Shown: positions 1 through 8,732 of the stretch, in pieces
How positions within the stretch are numbered: the first letter of the stretch is position 1
How the letters are laid out: the number at the start of each line of letters is the position of its first letter
From: Helicobacteraceae bacterium
GTDB taxonomy: Bacteria; Campylobacterota; Campylobacteria; Campylobacterales; SZUA-545
Length of the DNA: 33,807 nt
Direction: 5' to 3'
Assembly: GCA_031258155.1 (NCBI GenBank)
Contig: JAIRNH010000016.1
Span: 1-33,807, forward strand
Translations under genes and position numbers: made by a program
The notes under the pieces: model-generated
Databases searched by the model: none
Told to the model about the DNA's origin: nothing
Seen by the model: the letters and a program-made list of their open reading frames with translations, nothing else

Positions 1-447
1 TCGCGCAATTTTACGGGCTTTTCCGACGCTATTTCAGAACCTATTTTGTTATACGACATTTAACGCCTTTAAGCGCTAAAGAACGCCGAGCGTTCCTAGC
101 TGTGTTGATAACTCGCGACGACAGGTTTGACGGCTATTTAATTGAGAAAATCATGTTTTGCCCGAAAAGGCGTTTAGCCAAAAACGATAAACTCATAAAC
201 GCTTGAACGGCTAGTCGCCTTTTTATACGGCGCGAAAATCGCTTTCTTTGCGTCGCCCTACATTCGCGGCTAATTTTTCTAGCGTATTTCTCAAAGAACC
301 GTCCAGCGATCGAACCGGCGCCGCACAATATCGCGTTTCGTCGCCTAGCGCGGCAATAAATACGCTATGGATTTTTTATAACGATCGATTGCCGCCATTA
401 TGGCGTTTTGACGGACGCGGCGGCAGCAAGCGCCTAAGAGTAAAGAG
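1..447. other. Intergenic stretch at window edge
   Basis: I see no convincing gene here. Two short overlapping open frames (64 codons at 134-328 on minus, 67 codons at 248-451 on plus) have no ribosome-binding site and no recognisable family. The stretch contains one copy of a dispersed repeat at 156-257. A long-looped inverted repeat (TGCCGCC near 390 against GGCGGCA near 425) lies just beyond the stop of the pflB-like gene but has no T run, so it is a poor terminator candidate. Confidence 0.5.
156..257 (-). repeat. Dispersed repeat, copy A (pairs with 24002-24092)
   Basis: Read on the minus strand, this segment aligns over its whole length with the plus strand at 24002-24092. The core CGACTAGCCGTTCAAGCGT (19 bases) is identical, and the blocks CAAAGAAAGCGA, TTTCGCGC, GTATAAA, CGTTTTT, GCTAAACGCC and CGGGCAAA occur in the same order. 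Copy B lacks 7 bases in the middle and 2 near GTATAAA. A small stem (CGCC with GGCG) encloses GTATAAAAA here, and copy B has a different stem around the same loop. Neither copy has a credible reading frame. The element's nature is unknown. Confidence 0.75.
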
Positions 448-2853
448 CTAGTAGCGCTCCGGATCGTCCGCGCGGCGAATTTCAAAATCAAAGAATTGGC
501 TTTCGTAGCGATTAGCGCCGATCTGAAAATACTCCAAAGAGGCGCCCTTCGCGTTGCCCACTTCCTGATACAAAAGCCCTAGAGCATAGCGAACCTCTTG
601 ATTTTTGGGATCGGCGTTTTTGGCGATTTGCAAAAGCGCGATCGCGTTCTCTTTATGCCCCGCGCCGATCGAAGCGACGGCGCCGTAGAGCAGCGTATCA
701 ACGTCTTTAACGCCCAGTTCGTCTATCAACGCGTTGCTAAGCGCGTAAGCCTCCTCGAAATTCTGAAGATAGATATTGGTCGCTATTAGAGCCTGCATAA
801 GCGTTCTAGGCTCGTTTTTCTCGATCGCCAGCCTCCGCTGCAACAGTTCGCGCACCTCTTCAAGATTGCCCGTTATTAGACCGAGCTTAACGTATAGATC
901 GCGCGCGATCGGCGCGCCATAGTAGAGCGAATCGAAATTAAAATCGCGCCTAGACATAAACCTTTGCGCCTCGAAGGCGAATTGGCGTATAGGCTTGCCC
1001 TTATTATCGGCGTATAGCTCAAGTATGCCCGATAACAGATCGTTTGGATATAGCTTCGCGAGCTTGCTAGTCGCTTCCTTGAGCGCGTCGAGGCGGTTTG
1101 TCTGATCGGCGGAGAATATATCCAAAAGAATATACTGCGCCAAAACCTCTTTCTTTTGCGTTTCCAACCATCGCGCCGTCGCCTGAAAGTTTCCGTCGTG
1201 AAAACTTAACAGCGCGCGCCAAAAAGCGCTCTGCTCGTCGTCGCGATCGGTAAGCGCCGCCGTAAGCTCGCCGATCAAACGACTTTCGTCGGCTTCGGTA
1301 AAAGAGGACAAAACGACGGAATAAACGCCGGCTTCTATATTTTTCGGATTGAGATAATAAGCCCTGCGAAAATGCAAATAGGCTTCGGGGAGGCGACCGA
1401 GTTGCGCGTAAGAGAGCGCTAGGTTATACTCTAGCGCGTCGCTGTTTTTAAATTCGCTTTCGGCTCGCGCCAAAGCCTGATTAGCCAAAATAAGACGGTT
1501 GTTGATCGCCAATTTGATCGCCGCGCTCATTCTTACGCCCGCGCCCGCAAATACGCGGCTCTGCTCCAACAAAGCCGTCGCCTCTTCGATCTCGCCGCCG
1601 CTTAGGGCGATCTGCCCCTTGCGCACCTGCGCGACGCTCTTGTCCGGATCGACCATCATATAGGGCGCGTAGGTAAATAGCGCCTGCAAAAAAACTCTAT
1701 TATCGACCAATAGCCGTCCGGAAAAGTAATTTTGCGCTTCGACTATATCAAACAGACGATCCTTTAACTTTACTTTAATCGGGTAATAAAACGGGTTTTG
1801 TTCGAGCTTTAGCGTCTCGTCGATCAAAGACGAAGCCTCTTTGAAAAAGCCGTTTTTGAGATGAACCAAAACGAGCGCGGAGCGGGATTTGTTTTGCTCT
1901 ACGTTGGCGTTTATCGCTTTTTGCAACCTGTCTTCGGCGAGCGACCACTCGCCGATACGCGCGTATAACAATCCTAGCGTAGGCAGATTTTCCGTTTTGT
2001 TTGCGCGCTCTAGCGCCTCGATCGAGCCTGAAGCGTCGCTGAACATCAGTCTCATCTTAGCTAAAATCAAATTTTGCTCTTCGCCCAAGTAATCGACCGA
2101 AGGCGAAGCCGCGCCGATCAGCGCGTCAAACGGGCGATTGTCGTAGTAGTTTATCAACGCGTAATAATAGCCGTAAAGCGGCGCGGCGGATTCGTTTTTC
2201 AGGCTCTCTTTGGCGATCGCCGTATAGCGCCGAAACAACGGCTCGTCGCCAAGTTTGAGCGCGCAAACGGCGGCGTTGATAGCCGCCGGCGTTTTATGCG
2301 AGGAAGCCGCGATATACGGATCAAACACTTCGATCGCGCCGCGCCAATCGTCCTTTTTCATGCGCGCCACGCCTAGATTATATAGCGAAAGCGACTCGCT
2401 GAAAATTGAAATCCGCTCGTATATATCAAGAGCCTCCGAAAGCGAACCCTCCTCGTAAAGCATAGCCGCTTTGGTCAGCATTCCCTCGATCGTAGCGGTT
2501 CTATTGTTGATAGCGATCAGCTCGCGATCGTCTCTGGACGCTAGGATAGCCTCGCTCGCCGTAAACGCTCTTGGCTGATAAACGGTTTCGTCAGAAACGC
2601 CAAACGCCAGCGCCAAAACGCCAAAAAGGATCAGCATCGCCAAAATCAGCGCGCTTCCCCATACAATCGGCTTTTTCGCCTCCGTTTCGATTTTGGTTAG
2701 CGCGCGGTTAAACTTTTCGCTTAAAGGAGATTTTAGCGGCGCGGGCGACGACGGTTTTTCGGCGTTTTCGTCCGATCTATCGGCGTCGTCCGCCGGTTTA
2801 AGAACATAAACTTCGGCGTTTTCGTCCGCTTCCGGTCGCGTATTTTCCGCCAT
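448..2853 (-). CDS. pflB: PflB-like flagellar stator-scaffold TPR protein
   Basis: This 801-residue protein has a charged, acidic cytoplasmic N-terminus (about 1-60), one transmembrane helix at about 64-84, and a long helical remainder made of tetratricopeptide-type repeats (for example around residues 120-180, 290-330 and 480-560). That layout and length match PflB of Campylobacter and Helicobacter (Cj0390/HP1479), an inner-membrane-anchored periplasmic protein that forms part of the disk holding the enlarged stator ring of the flagellar motor. It lies 3 bases after serS, and serS-pflB adjacency is also the order in C. jejuni. It is the last gene of the minus-strand unit starting near 9959. 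The family assignment rests on architecture plus neighbours, so another membrane TPR protein cannot be excluded. Confidence 0.75.
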   Translation of the reverse strand: MAENTRPEADENAEVYVLKPADDADRSDENAEKPSSPAPLKSPLSEKFNRALTKIETEAKKPIVWGSALILAMLILFGVLALAFGVSDETVYQPRAFTASEAILASRDDRELIAINNRTATIEGMLTKAAMLYEEGSLSEALDIYERISIFSESLSLYNLGVARMKKDDWRGAIEVFDPYIAASSHKTPAAINAAVCALKLGDEPLFRRYTAIAKESLKNESAAPLYGYYYALINYYDNRPFDALIGAASPSVDYLGEEQNLILAKMRLMFSDASGSIEALERANKTENLPTLGLLYARIGEWSLAEDRLQKAINANVEQNKSRSALVLVHLKNGFFKEASSLIDETLKLEQNPFYYPIKVKLKDRLFDIVEAQNYFSGRLLVDNRVFLQALFTYAPYMMVDPDKSVAQVRKGQIALSGGEIEEATALLEQSRVFAGAGVRMSAAIKLAINNRLILANQALARAESEFKNSDALEYNLALSYAQLGRLPEAYLHFRRAYYLNPKNIEAGVYSVVLSSFTEADESRLIGELTAALTDRDDEQSAFWRALLSFHDGNFQATARWLETQKKEVLAQYILLDIFSADQTNRLDALKEATSKLAKLYPNDLLSGILELYADNKGKPIRQFAFEAQRFMSRRDFNFDSLYYGAPIARDLYVKLGLITGNLEEVRELLQRRLAIEKNEPRTLMQALIATNIYLQNFEEAYALSNALIDELGVKDVDTLLYGAVASIGAGHKENAIALLQIAKNADPKNQEVRYALGLLYQEVGNAKGASLEYFQIGANRYESQFFDFEIRRADDPERY

Positions 2854-2856
2854 GTT

Positions 2857-4125
2857 TTAGCTTTGTTTTAGATACGGCGCCAACGCTTTTGGGAGATCGA
2901 TTTCGCCGTTTGCCCGCTGACAGTTTTCCAAAATCGCAATCAGCGTCCGCCCTACGGCTAAACTAGAACCGTTTAGGGCATGGACAAGCCTATTGGATTT
3001 GCCGCTTTTGTAGCGAATCTTTGTGCGGCGCGGTTGAAAGTCGCGCGTGTTGCTGATGGAGCTTATTTCGCGGTATCTGCCCTCGCTTGGAATCCATACC
3101 TCCAAATCGATCGTTTTCGCGGCGCTAAAGCCCGTATCGCCCGCGCATAGCGCCACGCTGCGGTGCGGCAACTCCAAACTTACCAGTAGATCGCTCGCGC
3201 AGGCGATCATCTCCTCAAAAATCCTGTCGCTATCTTCGGGGCGGGTAAGCGCCACAAGCTCCACCTTGTCAAACTGGTGTTGGCGCATCATTCCGCGCGT
3301 GTCTTTGCCCGCGCTGCCCGCCTCTTTGCGAAAACAGAGCGTATGCGCCGTCAATTTGATCGGCAACTCCTCTTCGGGAATAATCTCGTCGTAGAATAGA
3401 TTGACAAGCGGCGCCTCCGCCGTCGGCGTTAGAAAGAGATCGTTTTCGCTTAATTCGCCCGTTTCGGCAAGATATAGATCGGCTTCAAATTTCGGCAGTT
3501 GCGCCGTGCCGGTAAGCGTCCTGCGATTAACCAAAACCGGCAGCCACGCCTCTTTGAAACCGCGCGATTCGTTAAAGTCGATCATATAGGCGATCAGCGC
3601 GCGCTCTAGCTTCGCGGCGAATCCCCGCATAACGGTAAAGCGCCCGCTAGCGATCTTGGCGGCGCGCTCAAAATCCAGCCAGCCGCGCTCTACGCCAAGC
3701 TCGTAGTGCGCCTTTGGCTCGAAGTCAAAAACGCGCGGCGTAAGCGTTCGTTTAATCTCTACGTTATCGTCCTCGTTTGTTCCGTCGGGAACGTCCGCGT
3801 CGGGCGGATTTGGAAAGTTAAGCGCCTCTATTTCAAGCTCGTTTTCAGCCGAACGCAACAGATTGGTCAGCGCCGCGATCACGCCTTTGTTTTCGACGAC
3901 TTGCGCGTTAAGCTCGGAAGCGTCCTCGCCGTTTTTTATAAGAGCGCCGAACATTTTGCTTAGGCGGTTATGCAACGCCTGTTTCTCCTCAAGTTCCCTT
4001 CTTAAACGTTTGGCTTCGCTCGCCTTAATTTTAAGCGATTCCAACAGCGTTTCATCTACCTTTTTGCGCCTGATCCGCTCGCAAAAAGCCTTGTAATCGC
4101 GTTCTAATTCTTTAAGATCGATCAT
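2857..4125 (-). CDS. serS: Seryl-tRNA synthetase
   Basis: This cytoplasmic class II aminoacyl-tRNA synthetase charges tRNA-Ser (and tRNA-Sec where present) with serine using ATP. The 422 residues match the family length. An N-terminal antiparallel coiled-coil arm (about 28-105) is followed by the catalytic core with motif 2 (CFRKEAGSAGKDTRG) and motif 3 (SLAVGRTLIAILEN) near the C-terminus. The ATG at 4125 has a purine-rich GGGGAG upstream. The first codons overlap by 14 bases the end of the preceding diguanylate cyclase gene, so translation is probably coupled. The pflB-like gene follows 3 bases downstream. No unusual residues were noticed. Confidence 0.97.
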   Translation of the reverse strand: MIDLKELERDYKAFCERIRRKKVDETLLESLKIKASEAKRLRRELEEKQALHNRLSKMFGALIKNGEDASELNAQVVENKGVIAALTNLLRSAENELEIEALNFPNPPDADVPDGTNEDDNVEIKRTLTPRVFDFEPKAHYELGVERGWLDFERAAKIASGRFTVMRGFAAKLERALIAYMIDFNESRGFKEAWLPVLVNRRTLTGTAQLPKFEADLYLAETGELSENDLFLTPTAEAPLVNLFYDEIIPEEELPIKLTAHTLCFRKEAGSAGKDTRGMMRQHQFDKVELVALTRPEDSDRIFEEMIACASDLLVSLELPHRSVALCAGDTGFSAAKTIDLEVWIPSEGRYREISSISNTRDFQPRRTKIRYKSGKSNRLVHALNGSSLAVGRTLIAILENCQRANGEIDLPKALAPYLKQS

Positions 4126-5947
4126 TTGATTTCGACTCCCCAGCCAAATCTGCTTTGATTGTTTTGCTTTTGTCGTTTGAAGCGACCTCCACGCGATTTC
4201 TGCCGCCGGCTTTGGCGAGATACAAAGCCACGTCCGCGCGCCCGATCAAGGTCTCCATAGTATCGCCGCGCTTATAAGAGGAAACGCCGACGCTTACGGT
4301 TATTTTAGGCGCGTCGCCGTATTCGTGCGTTTCGACGGCGAGTCGCAACTGCTCCATCTTCCTCGCCGCCCACTCTTCGGAAGTATTTATCAGCACTACT
4401 AGAAACTCTTCGCCGCCCCAGCGCGCCGCTAAGTCGGTTTTACGGGTTTTGGCGACGAGAATGTTCGAGAGGGTTTTAAGCGTCTGATCGCCCACGAGAT
4501 GCCCATATGTGTCGTTTACGGCTTTGAAATGATCGATGTCTAACAGCGCGACGCTTAAACTCTCGTCGTATCTTTCCAAACGATCGATCTCCATTTGAAG
4601 CAACTCGTTAATGCGCAAGCGGTTCATTATGCCCGTCAGCGCGTCCGTGTGCGATTGTTTCGTCGCTTCGTTCAATTTTTGTAGCGTTTCCGCCAGCTCT
4701 TTTTGCAGGGTTATGTCGTGTCTGATCGCCATATACCCCTTGACGACGCTCGTTTCGGAAAAAATCGGCAGAACCGTAGTCTGAACCCAGAAGAAGCCGC
4801 CGTCTTTTTTGCGGTTTTTCAGCTCCCCGCTCCAAGTCAAGTCCTGTTTGATCGTTCCCCACAGATCGGCAAACAACTCTCTTGGCGTGTCGGGGTGGCG
4901 CACGATATTATGCGGTTGTCCCAACAGCTCCTCTTTGGTAAATCCCGACACGCGGCAAAACGCCGCGGAAACGTAAGTGATAACGCCCTGCGTATCGGTT
5001 CGCGAAGTAATTACGTTTTCATCTACTATGTCTAAATAGTGGTTTAGCTCTCGGTTAAGCTCGTGAACTTGCGCCGTGCGCCGCTTAATCTCCTCTTCGC
5101 GTTCTTCTAAAAACCGTTTCATCTTAGCTTCTTCGCGTTCTAATTTGCGGTTTATTTCGTAAACCGCCTCGATAAAACGGTTGAAGTGATCGGCGATAAC
5201 GCCAAACTCGTTTTTACCCCACTCGCCAAGCCGCACGTCCGGATCGCCGGCGTTTTTCGCAAGACGCTCGGTAGCGTTTTCAAGCTCGGCGATCGGAGCG
5301 AAGATTAACTTGGTGGAAAAAGCAAAGAAAAACAGACTCGCCGAAAACGTTAAGGCAAAGATAACCAACGCGATATACTCGATCGAAGCCGAAGAGGTTT
5401 TGTCGTATTCCGCGAGCGAAAAGGTGAGGTCCATTACGCCAAGCACCGAGCCGGCTTTTGCGTTGATATGGCAGGTTATACAAGTTTCGTCGGCTTTGAA
5501 CGGTTTAAGATGGCGAATCTTTCTGTCGTAATCTTTAAAGATAATATCCCTATCGACTCCCGTAGCGATAGCCTCCCTAATCTCTTCGGGGAAACTCGCA
5601 AGGCTTGATCGCGGCGAATCGATCGCCGCCGAAGGCGAAACAAACAGCTCAAGTTTATCCACATAGCGTTCGTTTTTGGCTAACTCTAGGGTTTTAAGCA
5701 CCTGTTGCGAAGAGCCGCCTGCGCTCATAACGGCAAATAGGGTTTGAAAGATAGATCGGCTTAAACGCTCGATGGAGGTTTTCGCCGACTGATCGATAAT
5801 GTCGCGATAATCCTCTCTTAATACGGCGAGGACGACGATCGTTACCATAGCGACGACGACGAGACCCAAAATAACAAACCGCGTTCGGAGTTTGTAAAGA
5901 AAACGCAGGTCTTCTTTTCTAACGCCGCGCTTACCTGTCCGAACCAT
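4112..5947 (-). CDS. Membrane heme-c / PAS diguanylate cyclase
   Basis: This 611-residue inner-membrane sensor enzyme is predicted to make c-di-GMP from two GTP. In order it has TM1 at about 24-44, a periplasmic domain with a CxxCH heme-c motif (C156, C159, H160) resembling DUF3365-type sensors, TM2 at about 191-213, a HAMP-like linker with coiled coil to about 300, a PAS domain (about 305-420) of the Aer/CetB type with HNIVRHPDTP, and a GGDEF domain whose active-site motif is GGEEF at 511-515. The inhibitory I-site RxxD is present as RKTD (502-505), five residues upstream. The ATG at 5947 has AGAGGA before it. The next upstream gene is a paralogue lacking GGDEF. A plausible role is sensing redox or a small ligand and feeding c-di-GMP to motility. 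The ligand is not evident from sequence. Confidence 0.9.
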   Translation of the reverse strand: MVRTGKRGVRKEDLRFLYKLRTRFVILGLVVVAMVTIVVLAVLREDYRDIIDQSAKTSIERLSRSIFQTLFAVMSAGGSSQQVLKTLELAKNERYVDKLELFVSPSAAIDSPRSSLASFPEEIREAIATGVDRDIIFKDYDRKIRHLKPFKADETCITCHINAKAGSVLGVMDLTFSLAEYDKTSSASIEYIALVIFALTFSASLFFFAFSTKLIFAPIAELENATERLAKNAGDPDVRLGEWGKNEFGVIADHFNRFIEAVYEINRKLEREEAKMKRFLEEREEEIKRRTAQVHELNRELNHYLDIVDENVITSRTDTQGVITYVSAAFCRVSGFTKEELLGQPHNIVRHPDTPRELFADLWGTIKQDLTWSGELKNRKKDGGFFWVQTTVLPIFSETSVVKGYMAIRHDITLQKELAETLQKLNEATKQSHTDALTGIMNRLRINELLQMEIDRLERYDESLSVALLDIDHFKAVNDTYGHLVGDQTLKTLSNILVAKTRKTDLAARWGGEEFLVVLINTSEEWAARKMEQLRLAVETHEYGDAPKITVSVGVSSYKRGDTMETLIGRADVALYLAKAGGRNRVEVASNDKSKTIKADLAGESKSNDRS

Positions 5948-5973
5948 CTAAATCCTCTGCGCAAAAGACACTT

Positions 5974-6001
5974 GGCAAGCCCCTTTTCAGAGAGGCTTGC
6001 C
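5974..6001 (-). terminator. Intercistronic hairpin between the two sensor genes
   Basis: GGCAAGCC (5974-5981) and GGCTTGCC (5994-6001) form a perfect 8-bp stem with a 12-base loop in the 70-base gap between the two paralogous sensor genes. On the minus strand the stem is followed by AAGTGTCTTTTG rather than a clean T run, so it may be a weak terminator, an attenuator or an RNA-stabilising hairpin that sets different levels of the two messages. Confidence 0.45.
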
Positions 6002-6017
6002 GTAGGCGACGGGCAAA

Positions 6018-7334
6018 TTACTCAAAACGAAATGTTTTTTTAGCCGTCGTCGTAGCGGTAGTAGCTTCCGTGTCTTGGTCCGTAGGCTTAACCATCAAAG
6101 CTTCAAGCTCTTTTTGAGCGGTAATATCCAAGCAAACCGCCACATAGCCCTTCATTTCGTTATCGTCGTCAAAGAGCGGCGAAATAACTATGCGCACCCA
6201 ATAAGCCGCGCCGTCTTTTCTGCGGTTTTTGATCTCGCCTTGCCAAACCGCGCCGGCTTTGATCGTATGCCATAGCTCGGCAAACGTCTGATCCGGAGTG
6301 GTCGGGTGGCGCACGATATTGTGCGGCATATTGATCAGCTCGTCTTTGGCGTAGCCGGAGATGCGGCAGAACGCTTCGCTGACGGAGTTAATCACGCCGT
6401 TAAGATCGGTGCGGGAGATGATCACGTTGCTATCCACAATTTCCACGTAGCGGCGTTGCTCGCGATCGGACTTGCGAACCTCTTCCACGCGGCGTTGGAA
6501 CTCGATTTCGCGTTCTTCCAGCAGTTTTTGCGTTTTCTTCTGCTCGGTAGCCAGACGGCGATTAATCACATACACTTTGTCTATAAAGCGGTTGAAGTGG
6601 TGAGAGACTTCGCCAAACTCGTTATAACCGCGCTCTTGCAATCTAACGTCGGGGTCGCCCGCGGTGGAAGCGAGTCTCTTAACCGCGTCGCGCAACTCGT
6701 AAAGCGGCGAGAATATCAGATTGGTGGAAACGAAGTTCATAATAATACCGCAAACCACGATCAAACCTAGTATCACCAACACTACTTTTTGAATCGACTC
6801 TCTAGATATTTGATCGTATTGATCTTGCGAGAGCGTCAGGTCCATAACGCCCAGCACGTCGCCAATCTTGATGTTCACATGACACTGCACGCACTCGTTT
6901 TCAGCCACAAAAGGCTTGATGTAGCGCGCGCCGCGTTTAACCGTTCCCGCGTTTTCGACTTGCTGGAAAACGTCCGCGCCCGATTCAAACACGCTGGCTA
7001 TTTCTGGCGGCGGGTTAAAGCGATCGGTTGGACGGAAGATTTCAATGATCTCTTTTGAGACGTGCAGATCGAGCTGATCGACGATGTTTTTATTTTTCGC
7101 GTCTTCAAGCGCTTTATGCACCTGCTCGCTTCCCCCGAAGTTCATCGAGACAAACAGCGTCTGGAATATCGAATCGCTAAGACGGGTCATCGACTCTTGC
7201 GCGGCTTTGTTTGTCATGCTTCTGTAGTCAAGCCACAAAAGCCCGATAATGACGGTCGTTAAAATAACGACTATGACCGAGAACGATAGGATAAAGCGAT
7301 TACGGATCTTTCCGAAAAAGCCTATTTGTTTCAT
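6018..7334 (-). CDS. Membrane heme-c / PAS sensor without output domain
   Basis: This 438-residue paralogue of the downstream diguanylate cyclase has TM1 at about 13-34, a periplasmic domain with CxxCH (C148, C151, H152), TM2 at about 178-200, a HAMP-like coiled linker, and one Aer/CetB-type PAS domain containing HNIVRHPTTP. It then stops after a Thr-rich tail with no GGDEF, kinase or methyl-accepting domain. The two proteins keep long similar stretches (for example SIFQTLF in both), so they look like a tandem duplication. It may pair with its neighbour as a heterodimer, or signal to another protein as CetB does with CetA in energy taxis; this is inference. The ATG at 7334 follows GGGGGAAGG. 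A TATACT about 30 bases upstream could be a promoter for the two sensor genes. Confidence 0.88.
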   Translation of the reverse strand: MKQIGFFGKIRNRFILSFSVIVVILTTVIIGLLWLDYRSMTNKAAQESMTRLSDSIFQTLFVSMNFGGSEQVHKALEDAKNKNIVDQLDLHVSKEIIEIFRPTDRFNPPPEIASVFESGADVFQQVENAGTVKRGARYIKPFVAENECVQCHVNIKIGDVLGVMDLTLSQDQYDQISRESIQKVVLVILGLIVVCGIIMNFVSTNLIFSPLYELRDAVKRLASTAGDPDVRLQERGYNEFGEVSHHFNRFIDKVYVINRRLATEQKKTQKLLEEREIEFQRRVEEVRKSDREQRRYVEIVDSNVIISRTDLNGVINSVSEAFCRISGYAKDELINMPHNIVRHPTTPDQTFAELWHTIKAGAVWQGEIKNRRKDGAAYWVRIVISPLFDDDNEMKGYVAVCLDITAQKELEALMVKPTDQDTEATTATTTAKKTFRFE

Positions 7335-7383
7335 CTTGGCAACCTTCCCCCAGAAAGTATAGTGTTGCTGTAATACTACTATT

Positions 7384-8724
7384 TTACTGCTTTAAACGCG
7401 CCTCTTTTCGCTTAGATTTTGTCTCAATTATGATAGGAGAGCCTTCAAAATTAGCGTTTTGCCTTAATTTATTTGTTAAATACCGCAAGTAGCTAAAATG
7501 GATTGACCGCGGGCGGTTGGAGATCAGAGCGATTTTAGGCGGTTTAACTTCATGCTGCGCGGCGTAGTAGATTTTTACCGTTTTGCCGCGATCGCTTGGA
7601 AGCGGGTGCCTGCTAAGCGCCTCGTTGATAATCTCGTTGAGCCGCGCCGTTGGAACGCGGCGCGAGTAGTTTTCATGGACGTTTATAATCAGATCGCCTA
7701 GTTTATTCACGCGCTTTTTAGAGAGCGCGCTTAACGTAATAATCGGCGCGTAGCTTAGAAAAACAAAGCGATCGCGAACCTCTTTTTCTAGGATTTTATA
7801 CTCCGCGCGCGCAATATCGTATTTGTTCAGCACAAGGATCGCCGCCGTCTTGTGCTTGTCCGCCAGCCCCGCTATCCGCTCGTCAAGCTCGGAAAACTCT
7901 TCGCTCGCATCGAGCGTTATAAGCGCCACGTCGGCGACGGCGAGCGCCTTTTCGGTGCGATCGAAGGCAAATCTCTCTATACCCTCTATCCTGCTTCGCT
8001 TGCGAACGCCGGCGGTATCGACAAAAACAATCTCTCGATCGCCAATCGTTATTCTCTCGTCCACTGGATCGACCGTCGTCCCCGCGACGCGGCTTACTAC
8101 CGAGCGATCAAAGCCGACAAGCGCGTTTAACAGCGCGCTTTTGCCTACGTTGGGGCGACCGATAATCGCCGCTCTGATCGCTTCGCCTCCTAGCGCGAGC
8201 GCGCCGTCGCCTACCGAAGCGGCGATCGCCTTGCCGCAAGCGCGGATAATCTCTCCCGCGCGCCTTCCAAGCTCGTCAAATCCCCGCTTGTGCGAACAGG
8301 AGATTGTATATAGCTCTTTAGCCCCAAAACTCATATACTCGTATCTACGGCTTTCAAGCGCGTCGTTATCTATCTTATTTAATACAAGGACGATTGAAGG
8401 GTTTAGCTTCTGCGATTCGTAAAAAAGTCGCCTATCCTCGTCGCTTGGCGGTAGTTGCCCGTCAACCAAAAAGAGGATTAGATCGGCGTTTTTTGCCGCC
8501 TCGAGCGCCTTTTTGCGAACGAGCGCAAAGATTTCGCCGCGATCTTCCAGCCCGCCCGTATCCATAATCTCAACTTCAAACCCGCCGATAACGGCGCGGG
8601 CGATCTTTATATCCCTCGTCGTTCCAGCCGCGTCGCTTTCGATCGCCTCTCGGCTTTTGATTAGACGGTTAAACAACGCGCTTTTTCCCGCGTTCGGACG
8701 ACCAATAATGGCTACTCTAAACAT
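7384..8724 (-). CDS. der: Ribosome assembly GTPase Der (EngA)
   Basis: Der is a cytoplasmic GTPase with two consecutive G domains that helps mature the 50S subunit. The 446 residues show P-loops GRPNAGKS (about residue 8) and GRPNVGKS (about residue 188), DTGG and DTAG G3 motifs, NKID and NKYD G4 motifs, and a C-terminal KH-like domain ending in a lysine/arginine-rich tail. Length and order are normal for the family. The start ATG (8724) has AGGG upstream and lies 8 bases after the stop of the membrane diguanylate cyclase gene, so the two are probably co-transcribed. The heme-PAS sensor gene starts 49 bases downstream. Confidence 0.97.
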   Translation of the reverse strand: MFRVAIIGRPNAGKSALFNRLIKSREAIESDAAGTTRDIKIARAVIGGFEVEIMDTGGLEDRGEIFALVRKKALEAAKNADLILFLVDGQLPPSDEDRRLFYESQKLNPSIVLVLNKIDNDALESRRYEYMSFGAKELYTISCSHKRGFDELGRRAGEIIRACGKAIAASVGDGALALGGEAIRAAIIGRPNVGKSALLNALVGFDRSVVSRVAGTTVDPVDERITIGDREIVFVDTAGVRKRSRIEGIERFAFDRTEKALAVADVALITLDASEEFSELDERIAGLADKHKTAAILVLNKYDIARAEYKILEKEVRDRFVFLSYAPIITLSALSKKRVNKLGDLIINVHENYSRRVPTARLNEIINEALSRHPLPSDRGKTVKIYYAAQHEVKPPKIALISNRPRSIHFSYLRYLTNKLRQNANFEGSPIIIETKSKRKEARLKQ

Positions 8725-8732
8725 CTTTTTCC

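Noticed and set aside
248-451. 67-codon plus-strand frame converging on the pflB-like gene
   Set aside because: It begins inside the dispersed repeat, has no ribosome-binding site, and shows no recognisable domain.
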